The notes beneath the pieces were generated by a model. It did not search any database. It was given only the letters and a program-made list of their open reading frames with translations, and was not told the DNA's origin. A program made the translations under genes and the position numbers. Of a stretch of 64,000 nt of DNA, positions 50,053 through 59,427 are shown in pieces (position 1 is the stretch's first letter; each line of letters begins with the position of its first letter). Origin of the DNA: Clostridia bacterium (GTDB lineage: Bacteria > Bacillota > Clostridia > Christensenellales > Aristaeellaceae); the NCBI GenBank assembly GCA_017938695.1, contig JAGBBA010000042.1, forward strand, positions 1 to 64,000. Direction: 5' to 3'.

Positions 50053-51810
50053 TTACCTGCGGATGGTGAAAACTTCCTTGCGGTGGGTGTCGGTGGCGTT
50101 GCCGAAGGCATCCTGCCCGTCCAGATAACGGGTGATGGTCAGGGCGTCGTCGTCGATGACCTCCACGTCGCAGTGGCCCAGGCGGAGCACGTCGCTCTCC
50201 CGGTGGTGGTTCAGCTTGGCGGCCACAAAGTCGTGCAGGGCCTTGTCCTGGTGTGCCCAGGGGAAGGGACGGCGGCAGAAGGGATCGGGGCAGCCGGTGA
50301 GGCCCGCCTCGTCGCCGTAGTAGATGGTGGGGCAGCCGGGCAGGGCGCAGAGGATATCCACGCACAGCTTGTACCGCTGTACGGCCAGCTCATACTCGGC
50401 AGGGGTCAGGCGCAGGGCCTGCTGCTCATCCTTGCTGAGCTCCTTGCCCTCCTTGCCGCAGAGCACGTTCAGCACGCGGGCGCGGTCGTGGGAGCCCACC
50501 AGGTTCATCAGCGCATAGCGGAACTGGGCAGGGTACACCTCGGCCTGGTGGTTGATCAGCCGGGCCAGGTCGCGGGCGGTGCCCTGACCGGTCACGAAGG
50601 CCAGGATGGCCTCGCGCAGGGGATAGTTCATCACGGAGTCGAGGGTGTCGCCGGTGCAATAGCAGCGCATTTCGCCATAGGCGACCTTGTTGCTGGCATC
50701 CTCCCACACCTCGCCCAGCACAACAGCCTCGGGGTCGGCCTTCTTGGCGGCCACGCGCAGCTTGCGCAGGAAGTCCATGGAGAGCTCGTCCGCCACGTCC
50801 AGACGCCAGCCGGAGGAACCAGCGTGGATCCAGCGGGGCACGATGCCCGTTTTGTCCTGGAACATGAACTTCTGGTAGTCGGGGTTGTTCTTGCGGCACT
50901 CGGGCAGGGAAGGAATGCCCCACCAGCAGGCGTATTCATCCCGGGAGCCCTTGAAGGTGTACCACTCGTAGTAGGGGGATTCCGGGCCCTGGTAAGCACC
51001 GATGGTATCGTAGTTGCCGAAGTGGTTGAAGTAGCGGCTGTCCTCACCGGTGTGGGAGAACACGCCGTCCAGCATCACGTTCATGCCCGCGGCCTTGGCA
51101 GCCTTGCACAGGGCCTTGAACTCGTCCTCGGTGCCCAGCAGGGGGTCGATCTGGGTGTAATCGCCGGTGTCGTAGCGGTGGTTGGAGCGCGCGCGGAAGA
51201 TGGGGTTGAGGTAGATCACATCCACGCCCAGCTCCTTGAGGTAGGGCAGCTTCTCCTGAATGCCCGTCAGCGTGCCCCAGAAGAAGTCCAGGGCCATATG
51301 GTCGCCGCTGCGGGGATCGCTGTCGGTGAGAAGATCCTCGTCCCAGTTTTCGTGGATGTGGCGATCCTTGCGGTTGTCCACAGACTTGGTGGGCGCGTGG
51401 TGGAAGCGGTCGGGGAAGATCTGGTAGATATTCGCGCCGTGCATGAACTTGGGCGTCTTGAAAGCAGGGTCATACACGGTGATCTGGAAGGACTGCATGC
51501 CTTCCTTCCACACGCGGCCCTCGCCGCCCATCAGATCCTCATGGTTGCCGTAGCGCAGGATGCGGCCATCCTTGCGATAGATAATGAAATCATACCAGAA
51601 CAGGCCGGGCTCGGCAGGCAGGGTGACGACGCTCTCCCAGGTATCCTTGCCGTCGAACTGCATGGGATAGGCCAGCTCCTTGCCCGTCCAGGTGCGAAGG
51701 ATCACGCTGGCGGCCTCGTCGCACTGGAAACGCAAAGTCACCTTGGCCCCCACGGTGGCAGGGCCCAGGGGATCACGGAAAAACACCTTGTGAGAATCAT
51801 GGAGCAGCAT
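50053..51810 (-). CDS. GH13 alpha-glucan hydrolase (neopullulanase/cyclomaltodextrinase-like)
   Basis: 585-residue cytoplasmic enzyme. The start at 51810 has AAAGGAGA upstream. An N-terminal beta domain (residues ~1-115) is followed by the TIM barrel with all GH13 regions: DGVFSHTG (~248-255), GWRLDVADEL (nucleophile D338), VLGEVWEDA (acid/base E367) and NLVGSHDRAR (D442). The N-terminal domain and length fit the neopullulanase/maltogenic amylase group. It lies downstream of glycogen phosphorylase in the same direction and would act on maltodextrins or branched stubs left from glycogen. Its leader contains a terminator-like hairpin. Confidence 0.93.
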   Translation of the reverse strand: MLLHDSHKVFFRDPLGPATVGAKVTLRFQCDEAASVILRTWTGKELAYPMQFDGKDTWESVVTLPAEPGLFWYDFIIYRKDGRILRYGNHEDLMGGEGRVWKEGMQSFQITVYDPAFKTPKFMHGANIYQIFPDRFHHAPTKSVDNRKDRHIHENWDEDLLTDSDPRSGDHMALDFFWGTLTGIQEKLPYLKELGVDVIYLNPIFRARSNHRYDTGDYTQIDPLLGTEDEFKALCKAAKAAGMNVMLDGVFSHTGEDSRYFNHFGNYDTIGAYQGPESPYYEWYTFKGSRDEYACWWGIPSLPECRKNNPDYQKFMFQDKTGIVPRWIHAGSSGWRLDVADELSMDFLRKLRVAAKKADPEAVVLGEVWEDASNKVAYGEMRCYCTGDTLDSVMNYPLREAILAFVTGQGTARDLARLINHQAEVYPAQFRYALMNLVGSHDRARVLNVLCGKEGKELSKDEQQALRLTPAEYELAVQRYKLCVDILCALPGCPTIYYGDEAGLTGCPDPFCRRPFPWAHQDKALHDFVAAKLNHHRESDVLRLGHCDVEVIDDDALTITRYLDGQDAFGNATDTHRKEVFTIRR

Positions 51811-51831
51811 AAAGAAATCTCCTTTAAGAAA

Positions 51832-51857
51832 ACCCGGAGCGGGCAGCCGTTCCGGGT
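51832..51857 (-). terminator. Terminator-like hairpin in the GH13 leader
   Basis: On the minus strand ACCCGGA (51851-51857) pairs with TCCGGGT (51832-51838), followed by TTTTCTT, and ends only about 20 nt before the GH13 start codon. It may stop read-through from the repeat region or attenuate the GH13 gene. Confidence 0.5.
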
Positions 51858-51916
51858 CGTTGTATCTTGGGGATTGTGGGCGGAGGAAAAAGCAGCAAGG
51901 TGGTCGTGATGCTTTC

Positions 51917-52195
51917 CACCTCATCCGGCCTAACGGCCACCTTCCCCTCAAGGGGAAGGCCCCTCTCAGTCGCCTTGCGGCGACAGCTCCCCCCAAGGGG
52001 AGCCAAGACGTTGCTTTCTTGCGTCGCGGCGCATCCGTTATGCGCCGTGACCCCGACAAGGATACCAGCGAAGCTTCGCCTTACCTAAAGGGTTTCGAAA
52101 GGGTCGAAGACCCTTCGCGGGATTCTTAAGGGCAGAGCCCTTAAGCGGGGTGCAGGGGCAAAGCCCCTGCCGGGGTCGAGGGGTGGAACACCTCG
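51917..52195 (-). repeat. Composite intergenic repeat, copy B (after glgP)
   Basis: No gene is supported between the glgP stop and the GH13 leader. On the minus strand the glgP stop is followed by hairpins around CAGGGGC-TTT-GCCCCTG (52149-52167) and TTAAGGGC/GCCCTTAA (52127-52144), GAAGGGTC/GACCCTTC (52094-52115), the module GGGGTCACGGCGC...GCGCCGCGAC (52021-52054), CTCCCC(T)-type palindromes and finally GGCCGGATGAGGTGG (51917-51933). Same order as copies A and C. Confidence 0.75.
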
Positions 52196-54649
52196 TTACT
52201 TGCCCATGGGGTCCAGGTGCCAGATGGTGTCGTTGTACTCGCGGATGGTGCGGTCGGAGGAGAACACGCCGGACATGGCGGTGTTGGTGATGGCCATTTT
52301 GAGCCACTTCTCACGATCGGCATAGTCCGCGTTCAGACGACGCTGGGCCATGGAGTAGGAGCCGAAGTCCTTCAGGACAAAGTAGGGATCGGCCATGTTG
52401 CCATAGTCGCCGATGAGCAGGCTGTGGTACAGATCCTGCAGGATGGTGGCATTGTTGGGGAACAGGGTGCCGTCGATCATCTGGGTCAGGGCCTGGCGGA
52501 TCTCCTGGTTGGATTCGTAGATCTGCATGGGGTTGTAGTTGCGCTCGCGGTACATGTCGCGCACGGTGTCGGAGCGCATACCGAAGATGTAGATGTTGTC
52601 CATGCCGACCTGCTGGCTGATCTCCACATTGGCACCGTCCATGGTACCGATGGTCACCGCGCCGTTCATCATGTACTTCATGTTGCCGGTGCCGCTGGCC
52701 TCCTTGGAGGCGGTGGACAGCTGCTCGGACACTTCCGCGGCGGGGATGAGGATCTCAGCGGTGGAAACGTCGTAGTTCTCCAGGAACACAACCTGCAGGA
52801 ACTTGCGGGCACGGGGATGCTTGGCGATCAGGTCGCTCAGGGCATTGATGAAGCGGATGATCTGCTTGGCGCGATAGTATCCGGGAGAAGCCTTGGCACC
52901 AAAGAAGAACACGCGGGGCTCCATGGTGAAGGATTCGTCATTCACGATGCGGTTATACAGCACCAGGATGTGCAGGGCGTTCAGCATCTGACGCTTGTAC
53001 TCGTGCAGACGCTTGGACTGAGCGTCGAACATGAAGGTGGGGTCCACGTCGATGCCCTGGCGGTCCTTCACCAGCTTGGCCAGACGCTGCTTGTTGTGCA
53101 GCTTGATCTCGGCAAACTTCTCGCGGAAGGCAGGATCATTGGCAAAGGGCATCAGCTTTTCCAGCTGCTCGGGATCCTTGATCCAGTCGGTGCCGATGGA
53201 TTCCTTGATCAGCTCGGTCAGCTCGGGGTTGCAGCTCATCAGCCAGCGGCGATGGGTGATGCCGTTGGTGATGGCGGTGAACTTCTCGGGCATCACCAGG
53301 TTGAAGTCGCGGAAGGTTTCGTCCTTGAGGATCTCGCCGTGGAGCATGCTGACGCCATTCACGGAGAAGGACATGGCGATGCACAGGTTGGCGATATGGA
53401 TCTGGCCGTAGGAAATAACAGCCATCTGGCCGATGCGCTCCCACTGGCCGGGGAACTCGTTCCACAGGCGGGCGCAGAAGCGGCGGTTGATCTCCTCAAT
53501 GATCTGGTACAGGCGGGGCAGCAGCTGCTGCATCATGGCTTCAGGCCACTTTTCCAGGGCCTCGGCCATGATGGTGTGGTTGGTGTAGGCGAAGGTCTTC
53601 TGCACGATGGCGGAAGCCTCGTCCCAGCCCAGACCTTCCTCGTCCATCAACAGGCGCATCATCTCGGGGATGGCCACGCCGGGGTGGGTATCGTTGATGT
53701 GGATGCAGACCTTCTCAGGCAGCTTGGAGAAGTCGTTGCCGTGCAGCTTCTTGAAATCCTTCAGGATGTACTGCAGGGTGGCGGAGGTGAAGAAATACTG
53801 CTGCTTGAGGCGGAGCATCTTGCCCTCGTAGTGGTTGTCTTCGGGGTAGAGCACCTTCGAGATGGTTTCAGCTAGCTCGATCTCTTCCACAGCCTGGACA
53901 TACTTGCCCTGGCCGAAGGAGTTCAGGTCGATACGCTTGGGGCTGCGGGCAGACCACATACGCAGGGTGTTGACGGTGGCGGTGTCGTAGCCGACGATAG
54001 GCATATCGTAGGGCACGGCTTCCACGGTGTTGTAGTCGCGGTGGACGTACTTGGTCACGCCGTTCTCTTCCACGGTTTCCACGCGCCCGCCGAAGTGCAC
54101 CTCGCAGGCGTCCTCCATCACGGCCATTTCCCAGGAGTTGCCGTTGTCCAGCCAGGAGTCGGGCAGCTCGACCTGCTGGCCGTCCACGATCTTCTGGCGG
54201 AATAGGCCGTACTCATAGCGGATGGTGCAGCCCATGGCAGGCAGATCCAGGGAAGACAGGCTGTCCAGGAAGCAGGCAGCCAGGCGGCCCAGACCGCCGT
54301 TGCCCAGGCCGGGTTCGGGCTCTTCCTTCAGGATGGCGTCGATGTCGATGCCCAGCTCGGACAGGGCTTCGCGGTACACGTCGGTGGAAACCAGGTTCAG
54401 CATGTTGCAATACATGCTGCGGCCCATCAGGAACTCAACGGAGAGGTAGTACAGACGCTTGTTCTTGTTGTTCTTGCGCATTTCGCGGGAAATAAGATAC
54501 TTCTGCATGATCTGGTCGCGGACGGTGACGGCCACGGCCTTGTAGATCTGCTGCTGGGTCGCATCCTGAATGGTGCGGCCGTTATAGCGCTGAAGCTTGC
54601 CAAGAATGGAAGCTTTGATGGATTCTTTATCAAAAGAAGTCGTAGGCAT
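52196..54649 (-). CDS. glgP: Glycogen/maltodextrin phosphorylase, GT35
   Basis: 817-residue enzyme releasing glucose 1-phosphate from alpha-1,4-glucan. The start at 54649 has GAGGAGGAG upstream. Landmarks run in the family order: YYLSVEFLMGRSMYCNMLN, EPEPGLGNGGLGRLAACFLD, GYDTATVNTLRMW, the ITNGITHRRWL active-site region, and the PLP site EASGTGNMKYMMNGAVTIGT with the lysine after GNM. Length is typical. It has a good promoter and is followed by composite repeat copy B and a GH13 gene. Glucose 1-phosphate formed here joins that from the two GH94 enzymes. Confidence 0.96.
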   Translation of the reverse strand: MPTTSFDKESIKASILGKLQRYNGRTIQDATQQQIYKAVAVTVRDQIMQKYLISREMRKNNKNKRLYYLSVEFLMGRSMYCNMLNLVSTDVYREALSELGIDIDAILKEEPEPGLGNGGLGRLAACFLDSLSSLDLPAMGCTIRYEYGLFRQKIVDGQQVELPDSWLDNGNSWEMAVMEDACEVHFGGRVETVEENGVTKYVHRDYNTVEAVPYDMPIVGYDTATVNTLRMWSARSPKRIDLNSFGQGKYVQAVEEIELAETISKVLYPEDNHYEGKMLRLKQQYFFTSATLQYILKDFKKLHGNDFSKLPEKVCIHINDTHPGVAIPEMMRLLMDEEGLGWDEASAIVQKTFAYTNHTIMAEALEKWPEAMMQQLLPRLYQIIEEINRRFCARLWNEFPGQWERIGQMAVISYGQIHIANLCIAMSFSVNGVSMLHGEILKDETFRDFNLVMPEKFTAITNGITHRRWLMSCNPELTELIKESIGTDWIKDPEQLEKLMPFANDPAFREKFAEIKLHNKQRLAKLVKDRQGIDVDPTFMFDAQSKRLHEYKRQMLNALHILVLYNRIVNDESFTMEPRVFFFGAKASPGYYRAKQIIRFINALSDLIAKHPRARKFLQVVFLENYDVSTAEILIPAAEVSEQLSTASKEASGTGNMKYMMNGAVTIGTMDGANVEISQQVGMDNIYIFGMRSDTVRDMYRERNYNPMQIYESNQEIRQALTQMIDGTLFPNNATILQDLYHSLLIGDYGNMADPYFVLKDFGSYSMAQRRLNADYADREKWLKMAITNTAMSGVFSSDRTIREYNDTIWHLDPMGK

Positions 54650-54711
54650 GAAGCTCCTCCTCATCGGATGATCGGTATGTCAAAGACGGGCACAGAGCCC
54701 GACAGTGCAAT

Positions 54712-54740
54712 AGTATACTACATTTTTCTTGAAAAGACAA
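54712..54740 (-). promoter_or_regulatory. Promoter of glgP
   Basis: On the minus strand TTGTCT (54735-54740) and TATACT (54712-54717) are 17 bp apart, about 60 bp upstream of the start at 54649. Confidence 0.7.
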
Positions 54741-54865
54741 GGTTTTGCGGCCAATGTAACCGATGATTGTTAAAGGATGAACAATATAGGCGAATTATTG
54801 CCAGATGCGATGGGCAAGGGGATTTGGTTACATGGAAATACGAAAACGAAGCGAGGGGAAGGTGG

Positions 54866-55086
54866 CAGCGCAAGTTGCCGGATGAGGTGTCACATTCCTT
54901 CCCCCGCGTCGCGGCGCATCCGTTATGCGCCGTGACCCCCACAAAAGGAAAACCCACTCTGCTTTCGCAAAGTGGGTTTCGAAAGGGCCGAATGGCCCTT
55001 CGCGGGATTCTTAAGGGCAGAGCCCTTAAGTGGAGTGTCCAGAGGGGCAACGCCCCTCGGGTGGGGTCCAGGGGCAAGGCCCCTGG
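54866..55086 (-). repeat. Composite intergenic repeat, copy C (after oppDF)
   Basis: On the minus strand the oppDF stop is followed at once by CCAGGGGC-CTT-GCCCCTGG (55067-55085), AGGGGC/GCCCCT (55040-55058), TTAAGGGC/GCCCTTAA (55012-55029), AAGGGCC/GGCCCTT (54984-55003), a 16-bp ACCCACTTTGCG / CAAAGTGGGT hairpin (54952-54978), the GGGGTCACGGCGC...GCGCCGCGAC module (54907-54940) and GTGACACCTCATCCGGC (54877-54893). Seven modules share order and orientation with copies A and B. No gene is present. Confidence 0.78.
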
Positions 55087-57156
55087 TTACTGGTTCAGTT
55101 CCTTGCGGTAGCCGTCCAGCTCCTTCTGGTTGCCGTAGACGAAGTGGCCGGGCAGGATCTCGGTCCAGACGGGCTTGTCATTGCGGTAATCGTGGATGGA
55201 GGGATCGTATACCAGCAGCTTCTTGCTGCGCTCCAGGTAGGGGTTGGGGTTGGGCACGGCGGAGAGCAGGGCCTTGGTGTAGGGGTGCAGGGGGTGCAGG
55301 AAGAGCTCTTCGCTCTCGGCCAGCTCCACGATGCGGCCCTTGTGAATAACCGCGATGCGGTCGGAAATGAAGCGGACGACGGACAGGTCGTGGGCGATGA
55401 ACAGGTAGGTCAGGCCACGCTTCTGCTTCAGCTCGTTGAGCAGGTTCAGTACCTGGGCGCGGATGGACACGTCCAGAGCGGAGATGGGCTCGTCGGCCAC
55501 GATGAACTCGGGCTCCATGATCAGGCTGCGGGCGATGCCGATGCGCTGACGCTGGCCGCCGGAGAATTCGTGGGGGAAGCGGCTGGAGAACTCGGGCAGC
55601 AGGCCCACTTCCTGCAGGGCACGCTGCACCTTGTCCATACGCTCGGATTCATCCTTGTACAGGTGGAAGTTCTGCAGGCCCTCGGAGATGATGTAGTCCA
55701 CCTTGGCGCGCTCGTTCAGGGAGGCCATGGGGTCCTGGAAGATCATCTGGCAGCTGCGGATAACCTTTTCGTCCATCTGCTTGGAGATCTTGCCGGAAAT
55801 GCGCTGGCCGTTGAGCAGAATTTCGCCGTTGGTGATGGGGTTGATGCGCACGATGGCGCGGCCGATGGTGGTCTTGCCGGACCCGGACTCGCCCACCAGG
55901 GAGAAGGTCTCGCCGCGGTAGATGGTAAAGTTCACATCGTCCACAGCCACAAACTTCTTACGGCCGGAGCCGAAGGTGATCTGCAGGTCCTTGACCTCGA
56001 TCAGGGCTTCACGGTTGGGATCCTCGTGGGGGTGGTTCAGATCCACGCTGGCCTGGTTGGGATCCAGGTGCTGGCGGCTCAGCTTGCGGATGGTATCCGG
56101 CTGCTCCACATGGGGTGCACGGGGGTCCATCATCCAGGTCTTAGCCTGGTGGGTGGGGGTCACGTCGAACAGCGGGGGCTCCTCCAGGAAGTCGATGTTC
56201 AGGGCCTTGCGGTTACGGGGGGCGAAGGAGTCGCCGGTGATCTTATTGAACAGGTTGGGGGGCGTGCCGTCGATGGCGGGAAGCTTCTCGCCCTTCACGC
56301 CCAGCTGGGGCAGGGCAGACAGCAATGCCCAGCTGTAAGGATGCCAGGAATCGAAGAAGATCTCGTTCACCATGCCGATCTCAACGATCTGGCCGGCGTA
56401 CATCACAGCCACGCGGTCGGCCACGTTGGCCACAACGCCCAGGTCGTGGGTGATGTAGATGATGGTCATGCCCTGTTCTTTTTGAAGTTTGCGGATCAGG
56501 TCCAGGATCTGGGCCTGGATGGTCACGTCCAGGGCGGTGGTGGGCTCGTCGCAGATGAGGATCTGGGGACGGCAGGCCATGGCGATGGCGATGACCACGC
56601 GCTGGCGCATGCCGCCGGAGAACTCGTGGGGATACTGGTTATAACGATGCTCGGCATTGGGAATGCCAACAGCCTCCAGCATGCGGATGGCTTCGCGCTT
56701 GGCGGCGGCACCGCGCAGGCCCTGATGCAGCTCGATGGACTCCTGGATCTGATGGCCGATCTTCTTCAGGGGGTTCAGGGAGGTCATGGGGTCCTGGGTC
56801 ACCATGGCGATTTTCTTGCCGCGGATGGTGCGCCATTCACGCTCGGTCTGGAACTTGGAAAGGTCCTTGCCGTCGTACATGATGGAACCGTGGGTGATGG
56901 AGCCGTTCTTGTCCAGCATGCCCACGAAGCACTTGGTGAACACGGACTTACCGGAGCCGGACTCGCCCACGATGGCCAGGGTTTCGCCCTCGTAGAGCTC
57001 CAGGGAGCACTTGCGGATGGCGGTCAGCTTCTGGCCGCGGAGGGTAAACTGCACTTCCACGTCCTTGGCGGCCAGGATCGGCTCGCTGGAGAGGATCTGC
57101 TTGGCACGCTCGTCAAAGTCGATGCCCAGGGGATTGTTCTTGATTGCTTCAGACAT
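55087..57156 (-). CDS. oppDF: Oligopeptide ABC transporter ATPase, fused OppD-OppF
   Basis: 689-residue protein with two complete nucleotide-binding domains. First half (~25-345): Walker A GESGSGKS, signature [20 protein letters not shown], Walker [15 protein letters not shown], followed by an OppD-type C-terminal extension ([13 protein letters not shown]). Second half (~395-689): [46 protein letters not shown], and again a [12 protein letters not shown] extension. In most bacteria these are separate genes (oppD, oppF); here one chain supplies both. It ends the operon oppB-oppC-oppDF, 18 nt after oppC, and is followed by composite repeat copy C. Confidence 0.95.
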   Translation of the reverse strand: MSEAIKNNPLGIDFDERAKQILSSEPILAAKDVEVQFTLRGQKLTAIRKCSLELYEGETLAIVGESGSGKSVFTKCFVGMLDKNGSITHGSIMYDGKDLSKFQTEREWRTIRGKKIAMVTQDPMTSLNPLKKIGHQIQESIELHQGLRGAAAKREAIRMLEAVGIPNAEHRYNQYPHEFSGGMRQRVVIAIAMACRPQILICDEPTTALDVTIQAQILDLIRKLQKEQGMTIIYITHDLGVVANVADRVAVMYAGQIVEIGMVNEIFFDSWHPYSWALLSALPQLGVKGEKLPAIDGTPPNLFNKITGDSFAPRNRKALNIDFLEEPPLFDVTPTHQAKTWMMDPRAPHVEQPDTIRKLSRQHLDPNQASVDLNHPHEDPNREALIEVKDLQITFGSGRKKFVAVDDVNFTIYRGETFSLVGESGSGKTTIGRAIVRINPITNGEILLNGQRISGKISKQMDEKVIRSCQMIFQDPMASLNERAKVDYIISEGLQNFHLYKDESERMDKVQRALQEVGLLPEFSSRFPHEFSGGQRQRIGIARSLIMEPEFIVADEPISALDVSIRAQVLNLLNELKQKRGLTYLFIAHDLSVVRFISDRIAVIHKGRIVELAESEELFLHPLHPYTKALLSAVPNPNPYLERSKKLLVYDPSIHDYRNDKPVWTEILPGHFVYGNQKELDGYRKELNQ

Positions 57157-57174
57157 TGGCGGATCCTCCTTTCA

Positions 57175-58221
57175 TCAAACGTGGTTGCGGGGGTCGCAGG
57201 CATCGGAGAAGGCATTACCCACCAGATAGAAGGTGATGGTAATGATGGACACGATGGCCGCGGGGAAAATCAGCAGGTAGGGGTAATCCAGGAAGTAGCT
57301 GCGGGCGTTGCGCAGCAGGATGCCCAGGGAGGGCGTGGAGATGTCCATCAGGCCCAGGTAGGTCAGGGTGGTTTCATAGGCGATGGTAGAGGGGATAGCC
57401 AGTGCCAGTCGCAGGATGATCACGCTGACCAGATAGGGGAAGATGTTCTTGCTGAGGATGCGCCACAGGCTGGTGCCCAGGCAGCGGGAGGCCAGGTTGT
57501 ACTCGCGGTCGCGGTACATGAACACCAGGTTGCGCACGTTGCGCGCCGTGGCCAGCCAGCCGAAGGCGATCATGGACACACCCATGATCAGGGTGGTCTT
57601 GCCCAGCATCAGGGCAATCAGGGTCATGTAGATGATGGTGGGGATGTTGTCGATCAGGTTGTACAGGCTGAAGAAGAAGCTGTCCAGCTTGCGGACGTAG
57701 CCCCACACCAGGCCGATGAGCACACCGGCGATGATCTGGCCCAGGGACACGCTGACGGCCAGCAGGATGGAGGTACGGGTGGCGTACCACACCTGGGACC
57801 AGTAGTCGCGGCCCATGTTATCGGTGCCGAACCAGTATTCCGCATTGGGGGCAGTGAACATCAGGCTGTTGTCGATACGCAGGTTGAAGACATCGTACTT
57901 GCCGATAGCACCGGCGATAAAGGTGAAGATGAACAGTGCCACAAACACCAGGGACATCACCACCGCAGCCTTCTTGCGCAGGAAGTTGCGCCAAACGCTC
58001 CTCCAATAGGAGTACTGGCTGTAACCGATGCGCTCGGCGTCCTGGGCGCGGTATTCAGCATAAGAGAACAGCTGCTTTTCAGGCAAGGTGGAACGGGAGT
58101 GAACGTGCACCCGGCCGCGGTTGTACTTCTTGTCGATATTGCTGTCCGTCATGGAGCGGTTGATGGTAAGATCGACCACGGGTGCTTCCAGCTCGGATAC
58201 AGTTTTCTTGTTCATGTCCAT
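57175..58221 (-). CDS. oppC: Oligopeptide ABC transporter permease OppC
   Basis: 348-residue permease. The start can be 58221 (MDMNKK) or 58215 (MNKK); 58221 overlaps the oppB stop as TAATG. A long cytoplasmic N-terminal arm (~100 residues, polar) precedes a first helix AAVVMSLVFVALFIFTFIAG, then NAEYWFGTDNMGRDYWSQVW, the OppC signature, and five further helices. The EAA-like loop is near MYRDREYNLASRCLGTSLWR. The arm is longer than in typical OppC. It pairs with OppB. Confidence 0.95.
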   Translation of the reverse strand: MDMNKKTVSELEAPVVDLTINRSMTDSNIDKKYNRGRVHVHSRSTLPEKQLFSYAEYRAQDAERIGYSQYSYWRSVWRNFLRKKAAVVMSLVFVALFIFTFIAGAIGKYDVFNLRIDNSLMFTAPNAEYWFGTDNMGRDYWSQVWYATRTSILLAVSVSLGQIIAGVLIGLVWGYVRKLDSFFFSLYNLIDNIPTIIYMTLIALMLGKTTLIMGVSMIAFGWLATARNVRNLVFMYRDREYNLASRCLGTSLWRILSKNIFPYLVSVIILRLALAIPSTIAYETTLTYLGLMDISTPSLGILLRNARSYFLDYPYLLIFPAAIVSIITITFYLVGNAFSDACDPRNHV

Positions 58222-59174
58222 TAGCGAGTCGCCCCCTTATTTGTCAGACGGATACGAGGATCGATAAGGCTCATCAGCAGGTCGCCCAGGAAAACGCCCA
58301 GGATGCCCAGCGTAGCATAAAGCAGCACTACGCCCTGCACCACGTTCAGGTCATAGCGGGCGATGGCGTCTGTCAGCAGCGGGCCCATGCCAGGCACGGA
58401 GAAGAAGCGTTCCACCAGCAGGGAGCCGCCCACCGTCAGCAGGATGGAATAGGGCAGGTACTGGGCCAGGGGCACGAAGGCATTCTTCAGCACATGGCGG
58501 TACATCACGCTGCGGGTGGACAGGCCCTTCAGCTTGGCCAGACGGATGTAATCCTTGTTCAGTTCATCCACCATGTAGCGGCGGGTCCACAGCATATAAC
58601 CGGCGATGGAGCCGATGGACAGGCACACCATGGGCAGGATGGAAGACGGGCCGGGCTTTCGCATGGTGAACATGGAAGGCAGCCCCAGCACGCGGGAGCC
58701 AAAGGCCAGAATGAGCGAATAAGTCACCAGGCTTGGCACAGCGTTGACGAACACGGTGTAGGCGGTGCCCACGGCGTCCAGAATACCGTCTTTATAACGG
58801 GCCTGCAGCACGCCGAAGATCACGCCGATCACCAGCGATATGCCCAAGGCCTTCAAACCAAGCTCCATGGAAATAGAGAACTTGGAGCCGATCACCTTGG
58901 TCACAGGCTGATTGGCCTGGATACGTCTACTGACGCCCAGGTCGCCCTCGGTGAAGATGCCCTTGAAATAATCAGCCAGCTGCTTCAGCGGGTGATCCAG
59001 CAGGCCGGAGGCCAGCAGACGGTCGTGCTTCTGTTCCTCGGTGAGCTTCATCAGCTCGTCCTCAGTAAAGAAGTAGTCGGTGGGCATCAGGCGCATCAGC
59101 AGAAAAACCAGCGTGACCACCAGCAGTACGGTGAGCAATGATTGCAGAAGCCGCTTCAGGATATACTTTGCCAT
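58221..59174 (-). CDS. oppB: Oligopeptide ABC transporter permease OppB
   Basis: 317-residue permease starting at 59174 (AAGGGGATG upstream). The N-terminus MAKYILKRLLQSLLTVLLVV, then a short extracellular segment, a TM region, and the cytoplasmic loop YIRLAKLKGLSTRSVMYRHV (EAA loop) are typical of OppB/DppB. The helix order and C-terminal LGDLLMSLIDPRIRL tail match the family. It is separated from oppA by 253 nt with a terminator and a second promoter. Confidence 0.95.
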   Translation of the reverse strand: MAKYILKRLLQSLLTVLLVVTLVFLLMRLMPTDYFFTEDELMKLTEEQKHDRLLASGLLDHPLKQLADYFKGIFTEGDLGVSRRIQANQPVTKVIGSKFSISMELGLKALGISLVIGVIFGVLQARYKDGILDAVGTAYTVFVNAVPSLVTYSLILAFGSRVLGLPSMFTMRKPGPSSILPMVCLSIGSIAGYMLWTRRYMVDELNKDYIRLAKLKGLSTRSVMYRHVLKNAFVPLAQYLPYSILLTVGGSLLVERFFSVPGMGPLLTDAIARYDLNVVQGVVLLYATLGILGVFLGDLLMSLIDPRIRLTNKGATR

Positions 59175-59255
59175 CACTTCATCCCCTTGATCATATTTCT
59201 TGCTTCTCAAAAGAGCAGATGCGAAAAAAGCGCAAGCTCTCCTTGCATTAAAGCT

Positions 59256-59310
59256 ATTCTACCATAACAGACCGGTGGGATGTCAACCTGTAATGCAATA
59301 AAAGTACAGA
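59256..59310 (-). promoter_or_regulatory. Promoter and operator-like element upstream of oppB
   Basis: On the minus strand TTGACA (59281-59286) and TAGAAT (59256-59261) are 19 bp apart, a wide spacing. Directly upstream lies a 20-bp element at 59291-59310 that matches the one before oppA at 17 of 20 bases (plus-strand core ATGCAATAAAA.TACAG). The core resembles the ArgR/AhrC box, with one extra base. Confidence 0.6.
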
Positions 59311-59387
59311 AAAATGTAGAATCGTCCTTGTGAGAATGGTTCCCACAGGGCAAAAATGCAGGAAATGTCAAAGGAAAATACAAAAAA

Positions 59388-59411
59388 GAGAGATCCCTTG
59401 CGGGATCTCTC
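59388..59411 (-). terminator. Intrinsic terminator after oppA
   Basis: GAGAGATCCC pairs with GGGATCTCTC across TTGC, and on the minus strand TTTTTTG follows. It lies 17 nt after the oppA stop, so oppA and oppBC-DF are mostly separate transcripts. Confidence 0.9.
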
Positions 59412-59427
59412 CAGAGATGCGATGTGA

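Noticed and set aside
55030..58224. Long open frame opposite the oppC/oppDF genes
   Set aside because: It is the antisense of two well-supported transporter genes and has the low-complexity GVDG/HHGD composition of a shadow frame.
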